Source: Sphingomonas sp. CBMAI 2297
GTDB taxonomy: Bacteria; Pseudomonadota; Alphaproteobacteria; Sphingomonadales; Sphingomonadaceae
Reading direction: 5' to 3'
DNA length: 64,000 nucleotides
NCBI RefSeq assembly: GCF_029870595.1
Contig: NZ_JAPDIR010000013.1
Location: 61,219 to 125,218, forward strand
In this document: positions 28,636 to 36,648 of the stretch, one piece after another
How the letters are laid out: every line of letters begins with the position of its first letter
Position numbering within the stretch: position 1 is the stretch's first letter
Translations under genes and position numbers: made by a program
The notes under the pieces: generated by a model
Told to the model about the DNA's origin: nothing
The model's database searches: none
The model's input: only the letters and a program-made list of their open reading frames with translations

Positions 28636-29312
28636 GTGAGGCCGGCCTTCCGCCTGGCCGCCGGCCGCGCCAGGTCGCGTGCCGCGTCCCGCCCGATCCA
28701 GCGCGCGGCGGGCCGGGGCGAGGCGGCGAGCCGCTCGGCCATTTCGCTGGCGGCGGCGTGGAGGGCGGGGTTGCGCATGCCGATCCCCCGCAGCGCCCAG
28801 CTCACGCCCTTCTTGACGAAGTTGCGCGGATCATCGGCATGCGCCTCGATCAGCGGCAGCGCTTCCAGGAAGGGCGCGTCGCCCAGCTTCTTCGCATGCA
28901 GCGCCAGCCCGGCGAGCAGGGCGAAGGCGCCGCGGCGCACGAACTCGCGATCGTCCTCCGCCCAGCGGGGGACGGCGTCCCAGGCGAGCGGGCTCTTGTC
29001 GAACAGGTCGAAACAGGCGGTGTCGCAGGTTGCCCAATTGTCGAACCCGGCGGCCCAGCGGTCCATTCCCGTGGCGCTCAGCGCTCCGGGCTCGCCGACG
29101 AAGCAGGCGAGCAGCCGCGCTTCGTACACCCCGGCATCCCATAGCCGCTCGGCAAGCGCCTGGTCGCGCCCCAGCGCCTTGGCGATGCCGCGGACGGTGC
29201 CGACCCTGATCCCGATGACGCGGTCCGCCGTGGCAATGCCGAAGCGCGACATCCCGTCGGCCACGCCGGGTTCGGCGGCCTGCTCGAGCAGTCGGAGCGC
29301 CTCGGCCAGCAT
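28632..29312 (-). CDS. DNA alkylation repair (AlkD-like) HEAT-repeat protein
   Basis: 226 residues, all helical, with the AlkC/AlkD family pattern: GIRVGTVRGIAKALG, LWDAGVYEARLLACFVG, DNWATCDTACFDLFDKS, FVRRGAFALLAGLA, NFVKKGVSWALRGIG. Proteins of this fold flip or excise alkylated bases by wrapping DNA. The W and D residues that line the AlkD site have counterparts in ARWAEDDREF, but I cannot assign catalytic residues with certainty. Convergent with DUF2306 and 16 bases downstream of the NtrC-type gene. Confidence 0.85.
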   Translation of the reverse strand: MLAEALRLLEQAAEPGVADGMSRFGIATADRVIGIRVGTVRGIAKALGRDQALAERLWDAGVYEARLLACFVGEPGALSATGMDRWAAGFDNWATCDTACFDLFDKSPLAWDAVPRWAEDDREFVRRGAFALLAGLALHAKKLGDAPFLEALPLIEAHADDPRNFVKKGVSWALRGIGMRNPALHAAASEMAERLAASPRPAARWIGRDAARDLARPAARRKAGLT

Positions 29313-29328
29313 GGCGGCGAGCCTAGGC

Positions 29329-30756
29329 TCAGGCGGCGCTCTGGTCGATCCCCAGCTCGCCGAGCTTGCGGTAGAGGGTCGAGCGGCCGATCCCCAGCCG
29401 CCGGGCGACTTCGGTCATCCGGCCGCGATAATGGCCGATGGCGAGGCGGATCACATCGGCCTCGATCTCGTCGAGCGCGCGCAGATTGCCGTCGGGGCGG
29501 AACAGGGTGACGCCGGCATTGCCCGTGCCCTGCACCTGCGCGCCATTGGCCGCCGGCCGTCCGGCGGCGAGCTGGGCGATCTGCGGGAAATCGGCACGGG
29601 CGAGCCCGTCGCCGTCGCAGAGCACGGCGGCGCGGAACAGCGCGTTCTGGAGCTGGCGGACATTGCCCGGCCAGTCATAGCTGCCCAGCAGCTGGAGCGC
29701 GTCGTCGGTGATGCCGAGCGGGCGCAGGCCCGGCTGCTCGGCGATGCGGGCGAGCAGGTGGCGGGCCAGCGCCGGGATGTCGCCGATGCGCTCGCGCAGG
29801 GGCGGGATCGTCACCTGGACGACGTTCAGGCGGTAATAAAGGTCCTCGCGGAAACGCCCGGCCTCCACTTCGGCCTGCAACGTCTTGTTGGTCGCCGCGA
29901 TCACGCGGACATCGACTTCGCGGGCGTGGCGGGCGCCGATCGGCTGGATCTCGCCCGACTGCAGCACGCGCAGCAGCTTCACCTGCGCGTCGAGGGGCAT
30001 CTCGCCCACTTCGTCGAGGAACAGCGTGCCGCCATCGGCGTCGGCGAAGCGGCCGATCTTGCGCTCGAACGCCCCGGTGAAGGCGCCCTTCTCGTGCCCG
30101 AACAGCTCGCTCTCGACCAGGTTGGCGGGGATCGCGCCGCAATTGACGCAGACCATGTCCTTCTTGCTGCGCGGGGAAGCGGCGTGGACCGCCTCGGCCA
30201 CCACTTCCTTGCCGACGCCGCTCTCGCCCTCGATCAGGACGGGCACCCGGGCGCGGGCCGCCTTGGCGGCGATCGCCAGCGCGGCGCGGAACAGCGGGGC
30301 GCTGCCCACGATCTCGTCAAAGGCGAGCGGGGCGGAGAGCTTCTCGGTGAGCGGGCGCAGCTCGCCCGCGGTCTTGCCGCCCACCGCAGCCTCGAGCGCG
30401 GCGAGCAGCCGCTCGGCGGCGAGCGGCTTCACCAGGAAGTCGGTCGCGCCCGAGCGCATCGCGTTCACGGCATTGGCCACCGATCCGTTGGCGGTGAGCA
30501 TCAGGATGGGCAGCTGCGGCCGGCGGGTGCGCAGCTCGCCGATCAGCCCCGCCGCATCGGCGTCGGGCGAGCTGTGGTCGAGCAGGATCGCGTCGAGCGC
30601 CATCCCGTCGGGCGTGCCCAGCGTGGCGATGCCGGTCTCGGCCTCGCTCGCGAAGATGGTGCGCCAGCCGCGGCGTGCGGCGATGGCGGCGACGAGGCGG
30701 CGCTGGGCCGGCTCGTCGTCGATCAGCATCAGGAGGCGCTGGCCGTTGCGCGTCAT
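29329..30756 (-). CDS. Sigma-54-dependent response regulator (NtrC family)
   Basis: 475 residues in three parts. The receiver has LIDDEP, phosphoacceptor in ILLDHSSP, LTANG and LVKPL. The AAA+ domain has Walker A GESGVGKE, the sigma-54 loop GAFTGA, Walker B GGTLFLDEVGE and the arginine-finger region. The C-terminal Fis-type helix-turn-helix is MTEVARRLGIGRSTLYRKLG. ATG 30756 is used; the TTG at 30774 has no better signal. No kinase is adjacent. It is divergent from the oxidase-subunit/pnt operon; the 153-base gap holds the palindrome GGCTTAAGCC, a possible operator. Confidence 0.95.
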   Translation of the reverse strand: MTRNGQRLLMLIDDEPAQRRLVAAIAARRGWRTIFASEAETGIATLGTPDGMALDAILLDHSSPDADAAGLIGELRTRRPQLPILMLTANGSVANAVNAMRSGATDFLVKPLAAERLLAALEAAVGGKTAGELRPLTEKLSAPLAFDEIVGSAPLFRAALAIAAKAARARVPVLIEGESGVGKEVVAEAVHAASPRSKKDMVCVNCGAIPANLVESELFGHEKGAFTGAFERKIGRFADADGGTLFLDEVGEMPLDAQVKLLRVLQSGEIQPIGARHAREVDVRVIAATNKTLQAEVEAGRFREDLYYRLNVVQVTIPPLRERIGDIPALARHLLARIAEQPGLRPLGITDDALQLLGSYDWPGNVRQLQNALFRAAVLCDGDGLARADFPQIAQLAAGRPAANGAQVQGTGNAGVTLFRPDGNLRALDEIEADVIRLAIGHYRGRMTEVARRLGIGRSTLYRKLGELGIDQSAA

Positions 30757-30909
30757 CGCTCTTTCTGTCCCCAATGTCCCGTTTCAGGGCGTCCCTCTTA
30801 GAGAGGAAGGGTAAAGGCGGGCTTAAGCCTGCCGTAGCGGCACGAGGGTTGAGCGGGTGGAGGCCCGGAGCTATGGTCAGGCCAATTCACGTTTCAAGGG
30901 GAGAGACGA

Positions 30910-31050
30910 ATGGTCGATACGGTCGACAGCGCCGAACAGCTCAAGGCGCACGAGCAGACCTGGAATGGTTTCAAGGCGATGATGTTCTGGGGCACGATCG
31001 GCGTGGCCCTGATTGCTGCCTTTGTCGTCTTCCTGATCTCCGCGAAGTGA
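30910..31050 (+). CDS. aa3-type cytochrome c oxidase subunit IV
   Basis: 46 residues: a short soluble start (SAEQLKAHEQTWNGFKAMM) and a single transmembrane helix (GTIGVALIAAFVVFLI), which is the full pattern of bacterial aa3 oxidase subunit IV. AGGGGAG stands about six bases before the ATG. It has its usual alphaproteobacterial place just upstream of the transhydrogenase genes, and its stop overlaps the pntAA start (GTGA). Confidence 0.9.
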   Translation: MVDTVDSAEQLKAHEQTWNGFKAMMFWGTIGVALIAAFVVFLISAK

Positions 31051-32165
31051 AGATCGCGGTCCTGAAGGAGGCCGCCGCCGGCGAGCGGCGCGTCTCCGCG
31101 ACTCCGGAAACGGTGAAGAAGTTCGTCGCCCTCGGCGCGCAGGTGGCGGTGGAGCAGGGTGCCGGCGGCACGGCTTCGATCGCCGACCAGGCCTATGCCG
31201 ATATGGGCGCCGCGATCGGCGATCGCGCGGCGACGCTCAGGGATGCCGACATCGTGCTCGGCGTGCAGGGCCCCGACCCGGCGAGCCTGACGGGCGCGAA
31301 GCCGGGCGCGTGGATCGTCGCCGGCCTCAATCCCTTTGGCGAGCGCGCGCGAGTCGATGCCTATGCCAGCGGCGGGTTCGAGGCGCTGGCGATGGAGCTG
31401 ATGCCGCGCATCACCCGGGCCCAGTCGATGGACATCCTGTCCTCGCAGTCGAACCTGTCGGGCTACAAGGCGGTGCTCGACGCGGCGGCGGAATATGGCC
31501 GCGCCTTTCCGATGATGATGACGGCGGCGGGCACCGTCTCGGCCGCCAAGGTCTTCGTGATGGGCGTGGGCGTGGCGGGGCTGCAGGCGATCGCGACCGC
31601 GCGGCGCCTCGGCGCCCAGGTCTCGGCGACCGACGTGCGCGCCGCGACCAGGGAGCAGATCCTGTCGCTCGGCGCCAAGCCGATCTTCGTGGAGGCGGTG
31701 CAGGGCATCGAGGGCGAGGGCACCGGCGGCTATGCCACCGAGATGAGCGACGAATACAAGGCCGCCCAGGCCGAGCTGGTCTCGTCGCACATCGCCAAGC
31801 AGGACATCGTGATCACCACCGCGCTGATCCCGGGGCGCCCCGCGCCGCGCCTGATCAGCGACGCGCAGATCGCGACGATGAAGCCCGGCAGCGTGATCGT
31901 CGACCTCGCGGTCGAGGCGGGCGGCAATGTCGAGGGCGCGGTCGCCGGCGAGATCGTCGAGCGGCACGGAGTGAAGATCGTCGGGCACCGGAACGTGCCC
32001 TCGCGTCTCGCCGCCGATGCCTCGGCGCTGTTCGCGCGCAACCTGTTCAACTTCCTCTCCGCCTTCTGGGACAAGGAGCAGGGCAGGCCGATCCTCGACG
32101 AGGAGATCGGCAACGCCATCCGCCTGACCCAGGGCGGCAAGGTGGTGCACGAGAGGCTGCTATAA
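31047..32165 (+). CDS. pntAA: NAD(P)+ transhydrogenase subunit alpha-1 (NAD-binding domain)
   Basis: 372 residues, the soluble dI part of proton-translocating transhydrogenase, which binds NAD(H). Start KIAVLKEAAAGERRVSATPE, then SSQSNLSGYKAVLDAA, the nucleotide fold VFVMGVGVAGLQAIATARRLG, and TTALIPGRPAPRLI are typical. The enzyme is split into three chains (alpha-1, alpha-2, beta), as in many alphaproteobacteria. The GTG start overlaps the oxidase subunit IV stop. Immediately after the stop an inverted-repeat cassette interrupts the operon. Confidence 0.96.
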   Translation: MKIAVLKEAAAGERRVSATPETVKKFVALGAQVAVEQGAGGTASIADQAYADMGAAIGDRAATLRDADIVLGVQGPDPASLTGAKPGAWIVAGLNPFGERARVDAYASGGFEALAMELMPRITRAQSMDILSSQSNLSGYKAVLDAAAEYGRAFPMMMTAAGTVSAAKVFVMGVGVAGLQAIATARRLGAQVSATDVRAATREQILSLGAKPIFVEAVQGIEGEGTGGYATEMSDEYKAAQAELVSSHIAKQDIVITTALIPGRPAPRLISDAQIATMKPGSVIVDLAVEAGGNVEGAVAGEIVERHGVKIVGHRNVPSRLAADASALFARNLFNFLSAFWDKEQGRPILDEEIGNAIRLTQGGKVVHERLL

Positions 32166-32224
32166 TATTCCTCCCCGGAACGGGGAGGGGGACCGCCGAA
32201 GGCGGTGGAGGGGGAGTGCGGCAA
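32166..32224. repeat. Left inverted repeat of the DUF559 cassette
   Basis: 59 bases with two nested hairpins: CCTCCCCG-GAA-CGGGGAGG and ACCGCC-GAA-GGCGGT. Its inner end, GGAGGGGGAG, sits eight bases before the DUF559 start codon and can serve as the ribosome binding site. Confidence 0.9.
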
Positions 32225-32614
32225 ATGCTGAGGCCCGAGGTTTCCACCGCTCGCAGGTTGAGGCGGGAGGTGTCGCTTCCGGAGGGCCTGCTTTGGCAGG
32301 CGCTTCGTGGCGCGAAGACAGGAGTCAAGTTTCGCCGGCAACATCCGGTGGGCTCCTATGTGGTGGATTTCTATTGTCGAACTGCCTCGCTCGTCGTTGA
32401 AGTGGATGGCGAGGCGCATGAACGTGGCGACCGGCCGCAGCGGGATTCGCTGCGGGACCGGTTTTTGGAAGAGAACGGGTACAGGGTGACCCGGGTGAAT
32501 GCGGCAGAGGTCCTGCGGGATCTGGACGCGGTCGTTACTTCGATCGTCGCCCTTGCCGCACTCCCCCTCCACCATGCTTCGCATGGTCCCCCTCCCCGTT
32601 CCGGGGAGGAATAG
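32225..32614 (+). CDS. DUF559 (Vsr/PD-(D/E)XK-like) endonuclease-domain protein
   Basis: 129 residues. The DUF559 pattern is complete: RRLRREVSLPEGLLWQALRG, GVKFRRQHPVGSYVVDFYC, ASLVVEVDGEAHE, RDRFLEENGYRVTRVNAAEV. The D of VVDFYC and the E-x-D of VEVDG are the expected PD-(D/E)XK catalytic acids of this Vsr-related fold. The last 20 residues (from about ALPLHHASHG) are encoded by the right inverted repeat, so the repeat is part of the gene. The substrate and biological role are unknown; nicking at the flanking hairpins is one idea. Confidence 0.9.
   Translation: MLRPEVSTARRLRREVSLPEGLLWQALRGAKTGVKFRRQHPVGSYVVDFYCRTASLVVEVDGEAHERGDRPQRDSLRDRFLEENGYRVTRVNAAEVLRDLDAVVTSIVALAALPLHHASHGPPPRSGEE
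32553..32613. repeat. Right inverted repeat of the DUF559 cassette
   Basis: 61 bases, the inverted partner of 32166-32224. Outer and inner parts are identical; the central hairpin is ACCATGC-GAA-GCATGGT instead of ACCGCC-GAA-GGCGGT, so both stems stay paired. GGGGAGGA at its outer end lies four bases before the TTG start of pntAB and can act as its ribosome binding site. Confidence 0.9.
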
Positions 32615-32893
32615 TTGGACTTCATCTCGATCCTGTCGATTTTCGTGCTGGCGTGCTTCGTCGGCTATTACGTGGTCTGGTCGGTCACGCCGGCGCTCCA
32701 CACGCCGCTGATGGCGGTGACCAACGCCATCTCTTCGGTGATCATCGTCGGCGCGCTGATCGCCTCGGCCGCATCGGGGGCCGAGATCGCCAAATGGCTC
32801 GGCCTCGTCGCCGTGGCGCTGGCATCCGTGAACATCTTCGGCGGTTTCGCCGTCACCGAGCGCATGCTCGCCATGTACAAGAAGAAGGGCTGA
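32615..32893 (+). CDS. pntAB: NAD(P)+ transhydrogenase subunit alpha-2
   Basis: 92 residues, the small membrane part (dII N-terminal piece) with three to four helices: ILSIFVLACFVGYYVVWSV, THAVTN-type loop here PLMAVTNAISSVIIVGAL, and VALASVNIFGGFAVTERMLAMYKKK, the family's conserved end. The start is TTG 32615; its Shine-Dalgarno comes from the right repeat of the DUF559 cassette. It needs PntAA and PntB to form the proton pump. Confidence 0.94.
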   Translation: MDFISILSIFVLACFVGYYVVWSVTPALHTPLMAVTNAISSVIIVGALIASAASGAEIAKWLGLVAVALASVNIFGGFAVTERMLAMYKKKG

Positions 32894-32897
32894 GTCG

Positions 32898-34310
32898 ATG
32901 CACGAGGGGGCAGCAATCAATCCCTGGGTCGCCTTCGCCTATCTGGTGGCGGGCGTCTGCTTCATCCTGGCGCTGCGCGGGCTTTCCAGCCCGGCGAGCA
33001 GCCGGCGAGGCAACCGGCTGGGCATGCTCGGCATGGCCATCGCCGTCGTCACCACGCTGATCACCCACGAGATCGCCAGCCCGATCGAGCTGGGCGCGGC
33101 GATCGCGATCGGCGGCGTGATCGGCTTCGTCACCGCGCGGCGGATCGCGATGACCGCGATGCCGCAGCTCGTCGCCGCCTTCCACTCGCTGGTCGGCATG
33201 GCGGCGGTGCTGGTCGCCGCGGCGGCGTTCCTCAATCCCGGCGCCTTCGGCATCCTGGGCGCGGACGGCGAGATCCTGAGCGTCAGCCGGATCGAGATGG
33301 GCCTGGGCGTGGCGATCGGCGCGATCACCTTTTCGGGGTCGGTGATCGCCTTTCTCAAGCTCAACGGCAACATGTCGGGCAAGCCGATCCTGCTGCCCGG
33401 GCGGCACGTCATCAACCTGGGCGTGCTTGCCGGCATCCTCGGCCTGATCGCCTATTTCGTGACCGACCAGAGCCCCTGGGTGTTCTGGACCGTGACGGCG
33501 CTCAGCTTCGTCATCGGCTTCCTGCTGATCGTGCCGATCGGCGGCGCGGACATGCCGGTGGTCGTCTCGATGCTCAACAGCTATTCGGGCTGGGCCGCGG
33601 CGGCGATGGGCTTCACGCTGCACAACAGCGCGATGATCATCACCGGCGCGCTGGTCGGCAGCTCGGGCGCGATCCTCAGCTACATCATGTGCCGCGCGAT
33701 GAACCGCAGCTTCATCAGCGTGATCGCGGGCGGCTTCGGTGCCGCCGATGGCGGCGGCGCGGGCGCGGCGGCGATCGACCGGCCGTGGAAGCGCGGCTCG
33801 GCCGAGGACGCCGCCTTCCTGATGAGCCAGGCCGAGCAGGTGATCATCGTGCCCGGCTATGGCATGGCGGTCGCCCAGGCGCAGCACGCGCTGCGCGAGA
33901 TGGCCGACAAGCTGAAGGAGCATGGCGTCCGGGTGAAGTACGCGATTCATCCGGTCGCGGGGCGCATGCCGGGCCATATGAACGTGCTGCTGGCCGAGGC
34001 GAACGTGCCCTATGACGAAGTGTTCGAGCTGGAGGACATCAACAGCGAGTTCTCGCAGACCGACGTCGCCTTCGTCATCGGCGCCAACGACGTGACCAAC
34101 CCGGCGGCGAAGACCGACAAGTCCTCGCCGATCTACGGCATGCCGGTGCTCGACGTCGAAAAGGCCAAGACGGTGCTGTTCATCAAGCGCTCGATGGGCG
34201 GCGTGGGCTATGCGGGCGTGGACAATGAGCTGTTCTACCGCGACAACACCATGATGCTGCTGGCAGACGCGAAGAAGATGGTCGAAGAGATCGTGAAGAG
34301 CCTCGACTGA
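32898..34310 (+). CDS. pntB: NAD(P)+ transhydrogenase subunit beta
   Basis: 470 residues: about nine transmembrane helices, then the NADP(H)-binding dIII domain from about residue 290. Key dIII motifs are VPGYGMAVAQAQHALREM, HPVAGRMPGHMNVLLAEA, and IGANDVTNPAA with GMPVLDVEKA and KRSMGGVGYAGVDN. Proton transfer residues lie in the membrane part (THEIASPIELG, GFTLHNSAMIITGALVGSSG). It starts four bases after pntAB. The trio uses the proton force to make NADPH, matching the glutathione reductase at 16 kb as a consumer. Confidence 0.97.
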   Translation: MHEGAAINPWVAFAYLVAGVCFILALRGLSSPASSRRGNRLGMLGMAIAVVTTLITHEIASPIELGAAIAIGGVIGFVTARRIAMTAMPQLVAAFHSLVGMAAVLVAAAAFLNPGAFGILGADGEILSVSRIEMGLGVAIGAITFSGSVIAFLKLNGNMSGKPILLPGRHVINLGVLAGILGLIAYFVTDQSPWVFWTVTALSFVIGFLLIVPIGGADMPVVVSMLNSYSGWAAAAMGFTLHNSAMIITGALVGSSGAILSYIMCRAMNRSFISVIAGGFGAADGGGAGAAAIDRPWKRGSAEDAAFLMSQAEQVIIVPGYGMAVAQAQHALREMADKLKEHGVRVKYAIHPVAGRMPGHMNVLLAEANVPYDEVFELEDINSEFSQTDVAFVIGANDVTNPAAKTDKSSPIYGMPVLDVEKAKTVLFIKRSMGGVGYAGVDNELFYRDNTMMLLADAKKMVEEIVKSLD

Positions 34311-34333
34311 CGCCGGCGAACCGGGAGATTGTG

Positions 34334-35266
34334 ATGGCGAGCGTTGGTTCGATTCTGGGCGGTGCGTTCGGGCTGTTGCGCGAGCGGCCGGGTGCGGTGG
34401 CGATCTGGGCGGTCACCTATTGTGCCGGCTCGCTCGTCATTTCGCTGGTCATGGGGCTGTTGATGTTCGGCACGATGATGCCGGCCAGCGCCGATGCCGG
34501 GGCAGCGCTCTCGGTCTGGGCCGGCCCGATGTTCAGCCTGATGCTGTTCCTCTATCTCTGCCTGTTGCTGCTCGTCGTGGTGCTGATGAACGCGGTGTTC
34601 CGTGCGATGCTGCGGCCGCAGGAGGGCGGCTTCGCCTTCATGCGGCTCGGCATGGACGAGTTCCGGATGCTCGGGCTGGTGATCCTGGTTTGCATCGGCG
34701 TCTTCGCGGCGGTGCTGATCGGCGAATTGCTGTTGCTGCTGCTGATCACGATAATCGGTTTCGCGCTGGGCGACGGAATGGCGGCCGGCGCGATCTCGGC
34801 CCTGCTCTTCCTGGCCTTTTTCTGCGCGGTAGTCTGGGCGGAGGTCCGCATCTCGCTGATCTTTCCGCTGAGCTTCCATCGCCGCCGGATGAGCATCGAT
34901 GCGGCCTGGGAGCTGACGCGCGGCCGTTTCTGGCTGCTCTTCGCCTGCTATTTCCTGATCGGGCTGATCTTCGCCGTCGCCACCGGCATCGTGATGTGGG
35001 CGGCGATGGGCGATTATTTCGCCACGCTGATCCAGGCCAATGGCGACCGGGAGCAGATGCGCGTGGCGGCGGCGGCGTTCGCCGCCAGGCAGTTCGCCAT
35101 GCCGCTCGCCGCCAAGATCCTGTTCGGCGTGGTGGGAGCGGTGTTCTTCGCGGTGGGGCTGGCGCTGGGGCCGGGCCTGCTCGCCAGCGCCACGCGCGAG
35201 CTTCTCGGCGACGAGAGTGAAGCCGCAGTATTTGCAGCCGAATCCGACGGATCAGTCATGGACTGA
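34334..35266 (+). CDS. Six-helix membrane protein of unknown function
   Basis: 310 residues; ATG 34334 has GGGAGA five bases upstream. Starts GSILGGAFGLLRERPGAVAIW and has about six hydrophobic segments, with the loop FHRRRMSIDAAWELTRGRFW, a pattern of the 'glycerophosphoryl diester phosphodiesterase membrane domain'-like proteins, which have no proven activity by themselves. The C-terminal 15 residues are acidic and cytoplasmic. It follows pntB by 23 bases but is probably unrelated in function. Confidence 0.78.
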   Translation: MASVGSILGGAFGLLRERPGAVAIWAVTYCAGSLVISLVMGLLMFGTMMPASADAGAALSVWAGPMFSLMLFLYLCLLLLVVVLMNAVFRAMLRPQEGGFAFMRLGMDEFRMLGLVILVCIGVFAAVLIGELLLLLLITIIGFALGDGMAAGAISALLFLAFFCAVVWAEVRISLIFPLSFHRRRMSIDAAWELTRGRFWLLFACYFLIGLIFAVATGIVMWAAMGDYFATLIQANGDREQMRVAAAAFAARQFAMPLAAKILFGVVGAVFFAVGLALGPGLLASATRELLGDESEAAVFAAESDGSVMD

Positions 35267-35393
35267 TTTGGAACGGACGGGCAATGAATCCTGCGCCCGT
35301 CCGCGCCGCGCCGCCAGCTCCGGAATGGAGCGGACCGAGCATCCGTTTCGGAGGTTGGGCCTCTCCGGGGCATGGAGCGACTCCGAGAAGGCG

Positions 35394-36359
35394 ATGGCGA
35401 ACCTTTCCGCGGCCCCCGAACTTACCGGCGCCCCCTATGACCTGACGGTCAACGCATTGCTGATCGCGGAGGCGGCGAACCAGGATGTGGTGGAAGCGTT
35501 CGCCGCGATCGGGGCCCGGCTGCGCGACCAGGCCGGTTTCGCGGCAGCCTTGCCGTTGCTCGATACGGCGCGGCTCGACCTGATCCTGCTCGATGCCCGT
35601 GCCGGCGGCGAGGCCGTGCCGGCGCCGCTGCTCGATCGCCTGGCGATGCGCGACGCGGCGGAGGGGCCGGCGCTGGTCGCCATCTTCCCGGCTGGCCAGA
35701 TCGACCTTGCGGCGGGGCTGCTCGGCGCGCCGCGCACCCAGCTGCTCTGCGATCCCGGCGCCGGGGAGCTGCTCGCCGCGCTGGCGCTGGCACGGGCCGA
35801 GGGAGAGGCGTCGCCGCGGCTTTCCTGGGCGGACGTCACGCGTGATTCCGAAGTCGTGCGCCTGCGCCGGCTCAACGATGAAGTCGCGCGCATTGCCGAT
35901 GTCCTGGCGCGCCTGACCCGGGGCGATTTCGCGGAGGAGGACGAGATCGAGCGGCGGACCGGCATCCGGGCGCCCGACATGGAATATCGCGGGCCGGACG
36001 AGCCCGTGCCGGACATCGCCGCCGCCGAGATCCGCGCGGTCATCCGCGCGCGCCGGTTGCGCGCCCAGTATTTCGCGTCCGACCTGTTCGCCGATCCCGC
36101 CTGGGACATGCTGCTGGACCTGTTCGCCGCGGGGATCGAGCGGCGCCGCGTGTCGGTCTCGAGCCTGTGCATCGCGGCCGCCGTTCCGCCGACCACGGCA
36201 TTGCGCTGGATCGGGACGATGCACGACGCCGGCCTGTTCCGCCGCGAGGCCGACCCCGGCGACCGGCGGCGCGCCTATATCGTGCTGAGCGACAAGGCGC
36301 AGCACGGGATGCGCAACTATGTGAGCGCGGTGCGCCGCGCGGGACTGAGCCTCGTTTGA
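35394..36359 (+). CDS. Winged-helix (MarR-like) regulator with receiver-like N-terminal domain
   Basis: 321 residues from ATG 35394 (AGAAGG just upstream; ATG 35325 is an alternative). The first 130 residues show an alternating alpha/beta pattern like a degenerate receiver but without the phosphoacceptor trio. The C-terminal 110 residues are a winged helix: WDMLLDLFAAGIERRRVSVS, IAAAVPPTTALRWIGTMHDAG, then FRREADPGDRRRAYIVLS, the MarR-type wing. Its targets are unknown. It is the last host gene before the truncated tRNA-Val. Confidence 0.8.
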   Translation: MANLSAAPELTGAPYDLTVNALLIAEAANQDVVEAFAAIGARLRDQAGFAAALPLLDTARLDLILLDARAGGEAVPAPLLDRLAMRDAAEGPALVAIFPAGQIDLAAGLLGAPRTQLLCDPGAGELLAALALARAEGEASPRLSWADVTRDSEVVRLRRLNDEVARIADVLARLTRGDFAEEDEIERRTGIRAPDMEYRGPDEPVPDIAAAEIRAVIRARRLRAQYFASDLFADPAWDMLLDLFAAGIERRRVSVSSLCIAAAVPPTTALRWIGTMHDAGLFRREADPGDRRRAYIVLSDKAQHGMRNYVSAVRRAGLSLV

Positions 36360-36414
36360 GGGCTTGCTCCGGCGCTCCGGCTTTGGCATCGCACCCGGAC
36401 CGGCATCGCGCCCG

Positions 36415-36459
36415 GGGCGCTTAGCTCAGTTGGTAGAGCATCTCGTTTACACCGAGAGG
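36415..36459 (+). pseudogene. tRNA-Val (UAC) 5' half, truncated at prophage left end
   Basis: GGGCGCT acceptor strand, D-arm GCTC/GAGC and anticodon arm TCTCG-TTTACAC-CGAGA (anticodon TAC) are intact, but after GG the sequence is no longer a T-arm or acceptor 3' strand. The missing half is not elsewhere in the window. This is what a phage integrated at the anticodon arm leaves on one side. Confidence 0.85.
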
Positions 36460-36648
36460 ATTTAGCGCTTTCCCGCTCGGCAGCGGGTCTTTGATCTACC
36501 GAACATAGCGAGAACAAGCGGCAAACATAACGTGTTTTGCTGTCCATTTGCGGGCCACTAGCTTTGACGGCGGATGCTTAATTGGCGCGAGACTTGCCGA
36601 GTGGTCGCGCAGGCCTGATACTCGATGCTCGCGATGATGGAGAGGAAC

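Larger units (their letters stand above)
32166..32613 (+). mobile_element. DUF559 cassette bounded by inverted repeats, inserted in the pnt operon
   Basis: A 448-base unit that starts one base after the pntAA stop and ends two bases before the pntAB start. It consists of a 59-base left repeat, one DUF559 nuclease-like gene and a 61-base right repeat in inverted orientation. The ends match perfectly; only the central hairpin differs. There is no transposase. Its neat fit between two genes that are normally adjacent suggests insertion; how it moves is not known. Confidence 0.6.
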
